The position numbers were made by a program, and so were the translations under genes. This document shows, piece by piece, positions 35,611 to 45,459 of a stretch of DNA of 64,000 nucleotides. The DNA comes from JANQPA01 sp964548175 (lineage in GTDB: Bacteria > Bacteroidota > Bacteroidia > Chitinophagales > Saprospiraceae): assembly GCA_964548175.1 (NCBI GenBank), contig CAZJQS010000024.1:6156-70155 (forward strand), written 5' to 3'. A model generated the notes under the pieces. It did not search any database. It saw only the letters and a list, made by a program, of their open reading frames with translations, and was not told where the DNA came from. The number at the start of each line of letters is the position of its first letter. Position 1 is the first letter of the stretch.

Positions 35611-35766
35611 AAACCCTCGAAATCCGCAGAAATACGGCAGATGTTAATTCCGGAATGCTATTTGTTGATTTTTGCTGATATCGTTTTCTAAGAAAATAGC
35701 CACTCATTACTGACCTTTGTTTAAAATAAACTTCGGTACAACAACGACAATAAAGAATATTTATTT

Positions 35767-38721
35767 ATGGAAACTCAATTTAACAAAAATAGTTTCGGAC
35801 TATTCGTTTTATTGATGCTATTCACCCATACAGCCTTTACGCAGACAAAGACGGTTACGGGAATAGTGAGCAGTAAAGACGGAGAACCACTGATCGGGGT
35901 GAATATTCTAATCAAAAATACGGATCAGGGGACCGTTTCAGAATACGACGGCAGCTTTACTGTAGAAGCTGCTCCATCGGATACATTACAATTCTCCTAC
36001 ATTGGTTTTGACCCCAAAGAAGTGCCGGTAAGCGACAACTCCTACCTGGAAGTCCAGTTGGAAAGCAGAAGCAATCTATTCGATGAGGTGGTCGTAGTAG
36101 GATATGGGACTATGCGTAAAAGCGACGTAACGGGTTCTATCATTTCCGTCAGAGATGAAGCGCTGACGGACGTCAAATCTGGGAATGTCTTTGAAGCCCT
36201 TCAAGGTCGGGTTCCTGGGGTGGACATTACCAGGGACAACGGCCGGGCCGGCGCGGACATTGGTATTCTGGTGCGGGGAGAACGATCATTAAGAGCCACT
36301 AATGCTCCGCTCATCCTGGTGGATGGCGTTCCATACGGCGACAATATAGACCTTCCACCGGAAGACATAGAATCCATTGAGATTCTCAAGGACGCCTCTT
36401 CTACGGCTGTTTATGGCTCTCGTGGAGCCAATGGTGTCATACTCATCACGACTAAACGAGGAGTGGCGGGAAGATCAAAGATCGATTTCAGTGTATATCG
36501 TGGGTTTTCTGAAGCCTTTTCAAAAGTACCGGTCTTTGACCGGGAGGGATATATCCAGGCTAAGATCGACGCCAGGAAAAATATTTTTGACTGGGACACA
36601 GAGCCCAATATACAGAATGCTTTTCTTGGGGACGAGGTGCGCGGAGTAGAGGAAGGCATAGAGACTGACTGGCAGGATGAGGTTACCAAGCCAGGTAGTC
36701 AGGACAGTTATTACCTTGGGTTCTCAGGAGGCACCGATAAGATGCAGTACAATACTTCCCTCAACTACTTCCGAGAAGATGGGGTAGTGATCCAGGACGA
36801 GTTTCAGCGTTATACCTTTACCTTAAACCTGGACGCCAAATTGAATGAACTATTGAAAGTAGGGACTTCCAGTGTTTTTTCCTATCGGTTAAGAGAAGGC
36901 AACGGTCCTCGATTCACGGATGCCGTGAAAAGCTCGCCCATTACGGAAGCGTATGACAGTTTGGGAAATTACATTTTCCAACCCAACTTTGCCAATCCCA
37001 GGAAAAATCCGCTGGCGGCATTGGATGACATACAGGAAGAAAGGAGCACACGTTTGTTTACTACTTTCTACGGCGAATTGTCCTTTTGGGATCATTTCAA
37101 CTTCCGCACCAACTTTAATGCGGATATTGGGAGCGGCCGATTAGGCTTTATGTATCCGCAGAAAGTGCCGACAGAAGGGATGACGGTTTCGGGTGTTGAC
37201 CGAAACGACAATATCGGATATTTGTGGAACAACATTTTAAGTTATAATAACACCCTTGGAGAGCAGCACCGGCTTTCCGTAACCCTGGTGCATGAGGTTC
37301 AGTATGACCGCACCGAATTTTATGGAATAGACGGGCAGATGCAGCAGTTTGACCGCTCGCTATGGTACAATCTGTCGACCAATCAGAGTCCTACAACGGA
37401 AAGCAACTTGCAGGAAACAGCCTTGGTTTCCTTCCTGGGAAGGGTGAATTATACGCTGGCCGACAAGTACATCTTCAGTCTTTCCGGACGTTTTGACGGT
37501 GCTTCGCAATTAAGCGACGATAACAAGTGGGACTTCTTCCCTGCCGCCAGTGTGGCCTGGAGGATAAAAGACGAGCCCTTTCTTCGCAATGTAAACCTTA
37601 TATCGGATCTAAAGCTCAGAATGGGATACGGTGCTACCGGCAATGCTTCCATTGCCCCCTATTCTACGGCAGCAGCCCTGAACTCCAACCCCCTCTTTTA
37701 CGAATTTGGAGAACCCGGAGGAGAAACTCCTGCGTTCGGTTTCCGTCCGGTAGCGCTGGCCAGCGTCGGTCTTCAGTGGGAAAAGACACAGCAGGTGAAC
37801 CTTGGGCTTGATTTTGGTTTGTTCAACAACCGGGTGTCTGGTTCGATCGACCTGTTCAGGGCTGAAACGGACCGGCTGTTACTGCAGGATCAACTCCCCC
37901 CTACGGCCGGTTTTGACAACGTGTTTGTAAATGCCGGCAAAACCAGATCCTGGGGTGTGGAAGTCTACCTGCAAAGCTTCAATGTGAATACAAAAAACTT
38001 CAAATGGAACTCTGTTGTTTCTTTTTCTTCTTCACGGGAAGAGATCTTGGAGCTGACCTCCGGTCTGACTGAAGACGAAGGCAACCTCTGGTTTGTTGGC
38101 CAGCCCATCAGCGTGATTTACGATTTCCAGAAAACCGGCATCTGGCAATTTGGAGAAGAAGACCAGCCCAATTTTACGGCTCCGGGCGAGATCAAGGTAG
38201 CTGATGTGAATGGTGACGGCATCATCAACTTTGACGACCGGATGGTACTGGGTACGCCGCGTCCCGATTGGGTAGGTAGTTTCATCAATACTTTCAACAT
38301 TTTTGGCTTCGACCTGACGATCAATATTTATGCCCGTATGGGGCAATTGGTGGATGCCTCAGCGTATGACTTTGATCCGCGGATGCTCGACAATCAGCTG
38401 GACATCAACTACTGGACTCCGGTCAATCCGACTAATGATTACCCCAGGTTGGATGCTTCCAGGGCCGAATTGCCTTTTGAATCGACCCTTTCCTACCGGG
38501 ATGGCTCTTTCATTAAGGTCAAGAACATTACCCTGGGTTATTCCTTGCCGGAATCTTTGCTTGGCAAGACGCCCCTTTCCAAAGCAAGGCTATATGCCAG
38601 CGGACGAAACCCCTACATCATCTATTCGGCTATGGTGGACGGCCTGGACCCTGAAAGGAATGGAAGTACGAGCTGGCCCTTGTCCAGGCTTTGGCTGATC
38701 GGCATGGACATCACTTTTTAA
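35767..38721 (+). CDS. SusC/RagA family TonB-dependent transporter
   Basis: A 984-residue outer-membrane protein: signal peptide (about 1-25), CarboxypepD-reg-like domain (about 29-110; VTGIVSSKDGEPLIGVNILIKN), plug (about 115-230; VVVVGYGTMRKSDVTGSI, LQGRVPGVDITR, GANGVILITTKRG) and a 22-strand barrel ending in phenylalanine (DITF). It pairs with the SusD gene 37 bp downstream to bind and import oligosaccharides, here most likely oligogalacturonides. A 156-bp gap upstream could hold its own promoter; GACCTTTG near 35712 is a weak -7-like match. Confidence 0.96.
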   Translation: METQFNKNSFGLFVLLMLFTHTAFTQTKTVTGIVSSKDGEPLIGVNILIKNTDQGTVSEYDGSFTVEAAPSDTLQFSYIGFDPKEVPVSDNSYLEVQLESRSNLFDEVVVVGYGTMRKSDVTGSIISVRDEALTDVKSGNVFEALQGRVPGVDITRDNGRAGADIGILVRGERSLRATNAPLILVDGVPYGDNIDLPPEDIESIEILKDASSTAVYGSRGANGVILITTKRGVAGRSKIDFSVYRGFSEAFSKVPVFDREGYIQAKIDARKNIFDWDTEPNIQNAFLGDEVRGVEEGIETDWQDEVTKPGSQDSYYLGFSGGTDKMQYNTSLNYFREDGVVIQDEFQRYTFTLNLDAKLNELLKVGTSSVFSYRLREGNGPRFTDAVKSSPITEAYDSLGNYIFQPNFANPRKNPLAALDDIQEERSTRLFTTFYGELSFWDHFNFRTNFNADIGSGRLGFMYPQKVPTEGMTVSGVDRNDNIGYLWNNILSYNNTLGEQHRLSVTLVHEVQYDRTEFYGIDGQMQQFDRSLWYNLSTNQSPTTESNLQETALVSFLGRVNYTLADKYIFSLSGRFDGASQLSDDNKWDFFPAASVAWRIKDEPFLRNVNLISDLKLRMGYGATGNASIAPYSTAAALNSNPLFYEFGEPGGETPAFGFRPVALASVGLQWEKTQQVNLGLDFGLFNNRVSGSIDLFRAETDRLLLQDQLPPTAGFDNVFVNAGKTRSWGVEVYLQSFNVNTKNFKWNSVVSFSSSREEILELTSGLTEDEGNLWFVGQPISVIYDFQKTGIWQFGEEDQPNFTAPGEIKVADVNGDGIINFDDRMVLGTPRPDWVGSFINTFNIFGFDLTINIYARMGQLVDASAYDFDPRMLDNQLDINYWTPVNPTNDYPRLDASRAELPFESTLSYRDGSFIKVKNITLGYSLPESLLGKTPLSKARLYASGRNPYIIYSAMVDGLDPERNGSTSWPLSRLWLIGMDITF

Positions 38722-38758
38722 TCAATACCACAAAATGCGCATCAAAAAATAGTGAGAT

Positions 38759-40546
38759 ATGAAACGATATATTTTTTTAATACTCTTTTTTCTGAGCTTT
38801 TTCGGCTGTGAAGATTTTTTGGAAGAGGAGTTTCTCAGCGGGGAGAACTCGGAGTCGATCGTCTCTTCTGAAGAAACCTTTGAATCGCTGATCGCTGCGG
38901 CTTATGTTTCCCTGAGAGCCTGGTACGGCAAGGAAAACGCCTGGGACCTGACGGAAGCCGGCACCGATCTGTATACCTGGGGGTTGGACAATCGTTCTCA
39001 GGGTTTTTGCACCTATGCTTCTTTTGCTACTTCTGAAGAACAGGAAAGGGTCGGAGCGATCTGGCGAGAATTTTACAAAGCACTGAACACCTGCAATTTG
39101 ATCCTTGCCAGGATCGATGAAGTGCCGTACGCATCGAGCGCATTAAGGGAGCAGCGACGCGGTGAGGTCAGCTTTCTTCGAGCCCATTACCTATGGCTGA
39201 TCTCCGAGATCTGGGGAGGCGTCCACTTTTCCACGGAGCCCTCCCAGGAAGCCACTCGTACTGCTAATCGTACGCCTGTAGAGACCTTTAGAGCACAGAT
39301 AGTAGAAGACCTGGAATATGCATCGACTGTATTGCCCGATGAATACAGCAGCGCGGATTACGGCAGGGTCACCAAGCCTGCTGCAGAGGCCATGCTGGCA
39401 AGGGTATACCTATACATGGAGAACTATGCCAAAGCATCCGAATATGCACAACGAGTGATCAACGATTACAACTTTGCCCTGCTGGACGACTGGTCGCAGA
39501 TATGGGATATTGAAAACATCAAAAATGAAGAGATCATCTGGGCAGTCAATTATTCTGACGATCCCATCTTCACCAGGGCAGGATTGACGGATGCGAATGG
39601 CGACGTGTACAATACTTCAGGTATTATCCAAAGAGAAGGCGGCCATACCGGGCACCTGATGTACGAGATCAGGTACGAGAATCTGGGCTGGGGGCTGATC
39701 AGGGACCTGGAGAACGGCCGGGGATTCCAACGATGGGCGCCTACCAAATTCTTTATCGACCTGTATGATGAAGAAATAGATGAGCGCTTTTTCGGCTCCT
39801 TTAAAAATACATGGAAAGCTAACGATCTGGCTGCCATTCCTAAATGGAGGCCTTTTATATTTCTTAATGGAGAGCGCATTCGCCTGGAAAGAGAACTTTG
39901 GGCACAGCCTATGTTCGGACTCGGAGATACCGCTATTGTCTTTTACAAAAATCCGGTGCCGTCAACGGAAAAAGTAAAATTCTCAGAAAATGACATCTTT
40001 CATCTCCATCCTACGCAAGGATATTTGATGATCGATATTAACGATATGTACCTGCCTGATGGAAGACTGAACGACGATGTCATCAACCGTCAGTTCTATT
40101 TCCCTATTACCAAAAAGTACCGCGATCCGACCCGACCGGAATTAGCTACCGCCTTTAGCAAGAGAGATGCTTACGTTTTCCGTATCTCGGAAATGTACCT
40201 GATCGCCGGCGAAGCCGAAATGATGCTCGGCAACACTACCCGGGCCCTTGCTTTGATCAACGAACTGAGAACAGCGCGCTCAGTAGAAGGCCGGGAAGAG
40301 GATATGCTTGTCACACAAGAAATACTTGACATCGACTTCATACTGAACGAACGGGCCCGCGAATTAGCCACAGAATATCAGCGCTTTTTTGACCTGAAAA
40401 GAACCGACAAGCTCGTTGAACGTGTGCGAGCCTACAATCATGATGCTAAAGGCTTTATTCAAGAATACCACGCACTGAGATTCATACCGCAAAGCCAGAT
40501 CGATGCCATGCTCGACGGCTCCAGCTATCAGAATCCAGGATATTGA
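38759..40546 (+). CDS. SusD/RagB family surface glycan-binding lipoprotein
   Basis: A 595-residue lipoprotein (FFLSFFGCEDF, Cys17, with acidic residues right after Cys, the usual surface-export signal). The N-terminal SusD-like part has TPR-like helices (NLILARIDEV, RGEVSFLRAHYLWLISEIWGG, AMLARVYLYMENYAKASEYAQRVI) and the C-terminal RagB part ends with the conserved EMYLIAGEAEMMLG, ALALINELRTAR, ILNERARELATEYQRFFDLKRT blocks. It forms the lid over the SusC partner and holds the substrate. The ligand is not readable but should be a pectic fragment. Confidence 0.96.
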   Translation: MKRYIFLILFFLSFFGCEDFLEEEFLSGENSESIVSSEETFESLIAAAYVSLRAWYGKENAWDLTEAGTDLYTWGLDNRSQGFCTYASFATSEEQERVGAIWREFYKALNTCNLILARIDEVPYASSALREQRRGEVSFLRAHYLWLISEIWGGVHFSTEPSQEATRTANRTPVETFRAQIVEDLEYASTVLPDEYSSADYGRVTKPAAEAMLARVYLYMENYAKASEYAQRVINDYNFALLDDWSQIWDIENIKNEEIIWAVNYSDDPIFTRAGLTDANGDVYNTSGIIQREGGHTGHLMYEIRYENLGWGLIRDLENGRGFQRWAPTKFFIDLYDEEIDERFFGSFKNTWKANDLAAIPKWRPFIFLNGERIRLERELWAQPMFGLGDTAIVFYKNPVPSTEKVKFSENDIFHLHPTQGYLMIDINDMYLPDGRLNDDVINRQFYFPITKKYRDPTRPELATAFSKRDAYVFRISEMYLIAGEAEMMLGNTTRALALINELRTARSVEGREEDMLVTQEILDIDFILNERARELATEYQRFFDLKRTDKLVERVRAYNHDAKGFIQEYHALRFIPQSQIDAMLDGSSYQNPGY

Positions 40547-40592
40547 TTACTGTGATCATCACGTACTTAAACAAATAAAAGAAACTTCTAAA

Positions 40593-40687
40593 GGAGGTTG
40601 TCTCTTCAGCATTGATCCGGCACGTCAAAGGTTTCACGAAACTCTTCCCTTGCCGGAGGCCAACAGCATGCTGTCGAGACCGCCTCC
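40593..40687. repeat. Short inverted-repeat element related to the 5919 MITE
   Basis: GGAGGTTGTCTC (40593-40604) and GAGACCGCCTCC (40676-40687) are imperfect inverted repeats (10 of 12 pairs). Inside them, GAGGTTGTCTC and GAGACCGCCTC each differ by one base from the MITE ends GAGGCTGTCTC and GAGACAGCCTC at 5920 and 6106. The 95-bp element lies in the 214-bp gap between susD and the next gene. It may be a decayed or deleted member of the family. Confidence 0.45.
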
Positions 40688-40760
40688 CCAAAGAACCGTT
40701 CTGCCTGCAAACCATACAATAACCAGAATTCATTCTTTTTTTCATGAAAAACAAAAACTT

Positions 40761-43700
40761 ATGAGACAATTAACTTTACTCACTTTCTTAGTGGTAGGTT
40801 TAATGAGTGGCTTATACTGTCAATCGTGGATGCGATATGACGCTGATGTCCTTCCTTCTGAGACAAGCGGGACATCGCTGGACCTAACCAATCTCAGCCA
40901 GGACTCTCCCGGCGATAATTTTGTCGAAGAACTGATCGATGACGTCGATATTCCCGGCAACATGATCCTGAGATACCTGCAACCTGATGCCGAGAGGAGC
41001 GGCGGAGGAGGCGGCGCCAACAAAATGTACCGCTTTTATTTTCGTGACGCCGGTGGTAATGACCATAACGGCACACAATTCACCCTGGTTGCCAGGCTAA
41101 AAGGCGTGGACAATTGGGCGGAACTGGGCCTGGACCGCGTTTTTGACTTGCAATTAAGGAACGGCGCCTCCGGAACCAGAGATGAACTACGGCTCAGTTA
41201 TGACGGCAATGTCATTGAACTGGATCGCTCCGATGCTTCCATCAGTTCTGATATTGACTTCACCGACTGGCATATTTTCAGAATGGTAGTGGACGGCGAC
41301 AATTACACGGTTTATGTGGATGAAAATAATACCCCGGTTCTGACCGGAACCTCCACCGCTACTACTTCCGACAGGTATCTGAAGATCGGCGACGGCTCCG
41401 GCGACAAGGTCGGTGGTTTGTTAGACTGGGTTGCACTCGACACTACGGGAGCTTATTCTCCATCTCAATCGCCTCTCGATGAAAGCTTCACAGGAGCCGG
41501 GGACAGTAGTGGAGCATTTGATCCTTCCAATTACTCCATACTTTTCCTGACCAGAGACGTCACCCCCGACAATACCCTTGAGGAGCAAGGCATAATTGAT
41601 GATTTAAGAAGCCGTGGCTTCAATGTTGATGTCACTTATAACAATGCCGGTAGTATCAGCGTACCGGTTGATGTGGAATTTTCCTATGAAACAGCCAACA
41701 CATATGACCTGATCATCATTGGCCGGGGCGTAAGCAGCGGTGATTTTCAGGACATTGCGGGCTGGGCTGCTGTAGAGACGCCCATTATCCATTTTTCTGC
41801 TTACATCATGAGAAGCAATCGCCTGGATCTGATCAACTCCACCACTGCGACCCGTGAGGTTCAGGATGCGACGACGATAAGCATGGATCGGGTGGCCAAT
41901 GTCAGCATATCAGATCATCCCATTTTTACAGGTGTAGATACAGACGGAGACGGGGAGATCGGCTACCATACCTGGTTCCATGATTACATTGGTTCCGGAG
42001 CTGATACTTTTGAGATGAATCATAATGCCACCTTAATGGCATCATGGGCAACTGGCGACGGCCCCAGCAATGGAAATGTAGCCATTGCCATGTGGGATGG
42101 CGGTGCGGACGCCTATCCCGGTTCGCAGGCAAGCCTGGCAGGCAAACGCGTTTACTTCCAGATGGGAGCGGATGACAACTCTTCGCCCAAACTCAGGAAC
42201 TACACGGCTTTTACAAGCGAATCGACCCTGGTTTTCCACAACCTGATAAAGATGCTCCTGGGCGCCGAGCCTGATGGACAACTGATCCCGGTCGCAGGAA
42301 AAGAAACCCTTGGCAAGATCGCCTTCATCACCAAAGATGTAGATGAAAGCGGCAATCTGGAGGAGATAGAGATCATAGGTGAATTGAGAAAGCGCGGATA
42401 CCAGGTGGATGTTTCTTATAATGATCCCGGTGACATAACAGTACCGGCGGATTTTGAATTTTCTTTTGAAGCTCTGAATGATTACGATGTAGTCATTTTA
42501 GGGCGCGGTGTCAGCAGCGGTGATTTCACAGAGGCGGAAGCCTGGGCGGCCGTTGAGGCTCCCATCATTGTATTCTCCGGTTACCTTGTTAGAAACAACC
42601 GCATGAAGCTCGTCAATACCAGCAGCGCTACCAGAGAAGCAAACGACGGCACTACGGTAGATATGGACAGAATAACCAATGCCGCTATCGTGGATCATCC
42701 TGTTTTCACAGGTTTGGACGAAGAGATGGACGGAGAGATCGGTTATCTGACCTGGTTCTATGATTACATAGGTTATGGAGCCGACACCTTTGAATTGAAC
42801 CACAATGCTACTTTGCTGGCCACGCTTTCTGCCGGAGGAGGTCCAGGAGACGGCACAGTATATATGGCTCACTGGGCGTCCGGCGCCGAGCCTTACCCGG
42901 GGGCAGGTTTCAACCTCACAGGACCAAGATTATTCATGCAGATGGGATCTGATGACAACTCTTCTCCGAAGATCAGAAACTACACTGCTTTTACGAATGA
43001 ATCCCTCATTGCGCTGTTCAATGCCCTGGCTTATTTGCAGGGAGAAACGCCAACAGGAGTTTTGCCGGCACCTGGCCCTGTAGCACAATGGAGCTTTGAA
43101 GAAGGCGAAGGAACCCGTGTAGGAGATGCCATCGGCGGCGCCAACGGCGATATCCAGAACGGCAACGGGATCACCTGGGAATCCTGTGGTGTAGGCACCT
43201 CTTTAAACTTTGGCGGTTCTACAAAAGACGATGCTATCATTTTTGTCAATGACAATCCTAACCTGGACTTCGACAGCACCCGCAGCTTTACGATCTCTTT
43301 GTTAGCCAAGATCGATCCGTATGCCAATACCGGTGAAATGAACCTGCTTTTGAAAGGAGACAACCGCAACGACGGCACACACCTGCCAAACGGCACTGGC
43401 AAATGGTACGCAGTGGCTACCAAGGATAGTGAGCTGAGATTTGCCCTTGACGATGATGTCACCAAAACTCAGTTAGGGGTAGCGATCGATGAGAACAACT
43501 TCCCCGCCAACCAGTGGAATCACATCGCCGCAGTCAGAGATCGCGCACAAGATTCCATTTTCCTGTACATCAACGGAGTGAAAGCAGGCAGCCTGCTCGA
43601 TGAAACCGATCTGGACATTTCCACCACCGGTCTGCCAATGGTGATCGGCAATTACCACAGTGGCGTTCGAAAAGTCAACGGCAACCTGGATGAGATCGCA

Positions 43701-45359
43701 ATCTATGATTTCGCTTTCACAGCAGCGGAAGTCGCCGACCTGTATGCATCCGTAGAACTCGACACCGATTGCGAGCCGGTCTCCACCATAGTCGAACTAA
43801 GCAATGACGCCACCCTTAGCGCGCTGGAAGTCAGCACCGGTACATTGGACCCAGCTTTTGATCCTAACACCACCAGCTACAGCGTAGAATTACCGGAAGG
43901 AACCACCAGCGTGACCATTACCGCAACGCCTACGGATGCCAATGCGAGCGTTTCAGGCGACGGTGAATTCACCAACATTCCGGGCTCCACCATCGTCAGG
44001 GTAACTGCCGAGGACGGGGAAACTACCAGAGATTATTCCTTAGGATTTATCATCGAAGGCCAGGGTAACTCCAGAACAATCGTGGAACCTGGATTCGAGA
44101 ACTTATTTAATGCCATCCAAAGCGCCGTTTCAGGTGATACGCTGGTTCTTAAAAACGGGGAAATATACACGCCTCTGGAATCGTACATCATCAACAAAAA
44201 GATAGTGATCATTGCGGAGACCATTCCTTCCCTGCCGGGTTTGGATAATATGCCGATCATCGAGAACTTGTTCGGCGTAACACCGGTATTTGATCTTCAG
44301 AACGGAGGTGTTCTGACGCTTATCGGCGTAGACGTAGACGGCCAGGGCGCCACCAATCTTTTTGACACAGACCCTGCCGTCGGCGCCAGAATTTCTGTCT
44401 ATATCAACAGGTGTCGGTTGCACAATACTCTGGACGATTTATTTGACGATGCGCCGGACGGAGGAACCACCGAAACCCGCCTGGAAAACTGCGTGGTGCG
44501 GAATTCCTTCATTTACGACTCCGAAAGTGGACACGGTATCTATATCAAGAACTACTTCGGCGAAGGTAATTTCGTCTTTGAAAACAATACCTATTGGAAT
44601 ATGGGCGAGCAGTTCAACTGGATAAGACACTATCCTACAGGCATCACCCAGGGATTCCTTTATGATCACAACACAGGTTATAACCTCTCCACTGACCTGG
44701 CGGACAACAAGGAACTGTTCGGCAACTCTGATGCGCCGAATGTGGAATCAGCCCTTGATATCGATGTCAAGAACAACATCTTCCATACACAGTTGTCCAG
44801 CAATGAAGGTTCGCTGAAGTTCAACAATACTTCCGGTGCTCATAGCATTGACATCATCAACAACGTGCTGTTTAATGTAGCGCCTATTTTTGATATCGGC
44901 GGAACCATCAACAAGGAAGGCAACCTCATCGATGTTGATCCGATGTTCGCTGATCCCGATAACGGCGACTTTACCGTTATGAATAGTGATCTGTACACGG
45001 CTGCGGATGATGGAGAGATCATCGGCGCGCTTTACTGGCACCCCGATTTTGTGGACGACTTCTCCGACCTGACCACTTCCACCAATGAGCAAAATATTGC
45101 AGCGATCCAGCTCCAAATGATGCCCAACCCATTCCGGGAAGAGGTGACTATTGATTTCAAGCTGGACAATACCGCTCAGGTACAACTGGAGATCTTCAAT
45201 ATTTATGGTCAAAGAATCGGCAGAGTGATCAATACCCGACTACCTTCCGGCGCTCACAAGCAGGTGGTCAACACCAATCTGTTGAAGCCGGGTATCTATG
45301 TATTTATCCTGCAAGCAGAGGGCAAGGCCGCTGCTAAGAAAATGGTGAAGGTACACTAG
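40761..45359 (+). CDS. Large multidomain T9SS protein, tandem alpha/beta repeats plus beta-helix
   Basis: A 1532-residue secreted protein. ATG 40761 (MRQLTLLTFLVVGLMSG) starts a good signal peptide; the upstream open frame overlaps susD and is not coding-like. In order: N-terminal jelly-roll (about 20-245), two consecutive copies of an alpha/beta domain (about 258-502 and 516-760; each with YDLIIIGRGVSSGDF-like and DDNSSPKLRNYTAF-like strings, about half identical by eye), LamG-like domain (771-1005), cadherin-like beta-sandwich (1010-1098), right-handed beta-helix of the DUF4957/DUF5123 kind (1103-1430) and T9SS type A domain (1447-1532, MMPNPFREEV). The beta-helix recalls pectate-lyase-like proteins of pectin loci. 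The role is unknown: enzyme, binder or both. Confidence 0.85.
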   Translation: MRQLTLLTFLVVGLMSGLYCQSWMRYDADVLPSETSGTSLDLTNLSQDSPGDNFVEELIDDVDIPGNMILRYLQPDAERSGGGGGANKMYRFYFRDAGGNDHNGTQFTLVARLKGVDNWAELGLDRVFDLQLRNGASGTRDELRLSYDGNVIELDRSDASISSDIDFTDWHIFRMVVDGDNYTVYVDENNTPVLTGTSTATTSDRYLKIGDGSGDKVGGLLDWVALDTTGAYSPSQSPLDESFTGAGDSSGAFDPSNYSILFLTRDVTPDNTLEEQGIIDDLRSRGFNVDVTYNNAGSISVPVDVEFSYETANTYDLIIIGRGVSSGDFQDIAGWAAVETPIIHFSAYIMRSNRLDLINSTTATREVQDATTISMDRVANVSISDHPIFTGVDTDGDGEIGYHTWFHDYIGSGADTFEMNHNATLMASWATGDGPSNGNVAIAMWDGGADAYPGSQASLAGKRVYFQMGADDNSSPKLRNYTAFTSESTLVFHNLIKMLLGAEPDGQLIPVAGKETLGKIAFITKDVDESGNLEEIEIIGELRKRGYQVDVSYNDPGDITVPADFEFSFEALNDYDVVILGRGVSSGDFTEAEAWAAVEAPIIVFSGYLVRNNRMKLVNTSSATREANDGTTVDMDRITNAAIVDHPVFTGLDEEMDGEIGYLTWFYDYIGYGADTFELNHNATLLATLSAGGGPGDGTVYMAHWASGAEPYPGAGFNLTGPRLFMQMGSDDNSSPKIRNYTAFTNESLIALFNALAYLQGETPTGVLPAPGPVAQWSFEEGEGTRVGDAIGGANGDIQNGNGITWESCGVGTSLNFGGSTKDDAIIFVNDNPNLDFDSTRSFTISLLAKIDPYANTGEMNLLLKGDNRNDGTHLPNGTGKWYAVATKDSELRFALDDDVTKTQLGVAIDENNFPANQWNHIAAVRDRAQDSIFLYINGVKAGSLLDETDLDISTTGLPMVIGNYHSGVRKVNGNLDEIAIYDFAFTAAEVADLYASVELDTDCEPVSTIVELSNDATLSALEVSTGTLDPAFDPNTTSYSVELPEGTTSVTITATPTDANASVSGDGEFTNIPGSTIVRVTAEDGETTRDYSLGFIIEGQGNSRTIVEPGFENLFNAIQSAVSGDTLVLKNGEIYTPLESYIINKKIVIIAETIPSLPGLDNMPIIENLFGVTPVFDLQNGGVLTLIGVDVDGQGATNLFDTDPAVGARISVYINRCRLHNTLDDLFDDAPDGGTTETRLENCVVRNSFIYDSESGHGIYIKNYFGEGNFVFENNTYWNMGEQFNWIRHYPTGITQGFLYDHNTGYNLSTDLADNKELFGNSDAPNVESALDIDVKNNIFHTQLSSNEGSLKFNNTSGAHSIDIINNVLFNVAPIFDIGGTINKEGNLIDVDPMFADPDNGDFTVMNSDLYTAADDGEIIGALYWHPDFVDDFSDLTTSTNEQNIAAIQLQMMPNPFREEVTIDFKLDNTAQVQLEIFNIYGQRIGRVINTRLPSGAHKQVVNTNLLKPGIYVFILQAEGKAAAKKMVKVH

Positions 45360-45398
45360 TATAATAAGGTTGTTTTTGCATTGAATAGATAGTAAACC

Positions 45399-45426
45399 GG
45401 AGGGGAGTTTATTGCTGCTCCCCTCC
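45399..45426 (+). promoter_or_regulatory. Intergenic 9-bp-stem hairpin
   Basis: GGAGGGGAG (45399-45407) and CTCCCCTCC (45418-45426) pair perfectly around a 10-nt loop, in the 100-bp gap between the large T9SS gene and the DUF4861 gene. There is no following U-tract. It may act as an mRNA processing or stabilising structure that sets different levels of the two products. Confidence 0.5.
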
Positions 45427-45459
45427 CATCTACTTCAAACCAACTCTATATTTTCTATC

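Noticed and set aside
40590..40600. AAAGGAGG as a Shine-Dalgarno sequence.
   Set aside because: It is about 160 bp from the next start codon and forms one end of an inverted repeat; genes in this window do not use such sites.
40503..40760. Upstream extension of the 1532-residue protein gene by 86 codons.
   Set aside because: It overlaps the SusD gene and the inverted-repeat element, is not like a signal peptide, and would hide the clear signal sequence at ATG 40761.
44748..45212. 154-codon antisense frame in the large T9SS gene.
   Set aside because: It is antisense to a well-supported beta-helix and sorting domain.
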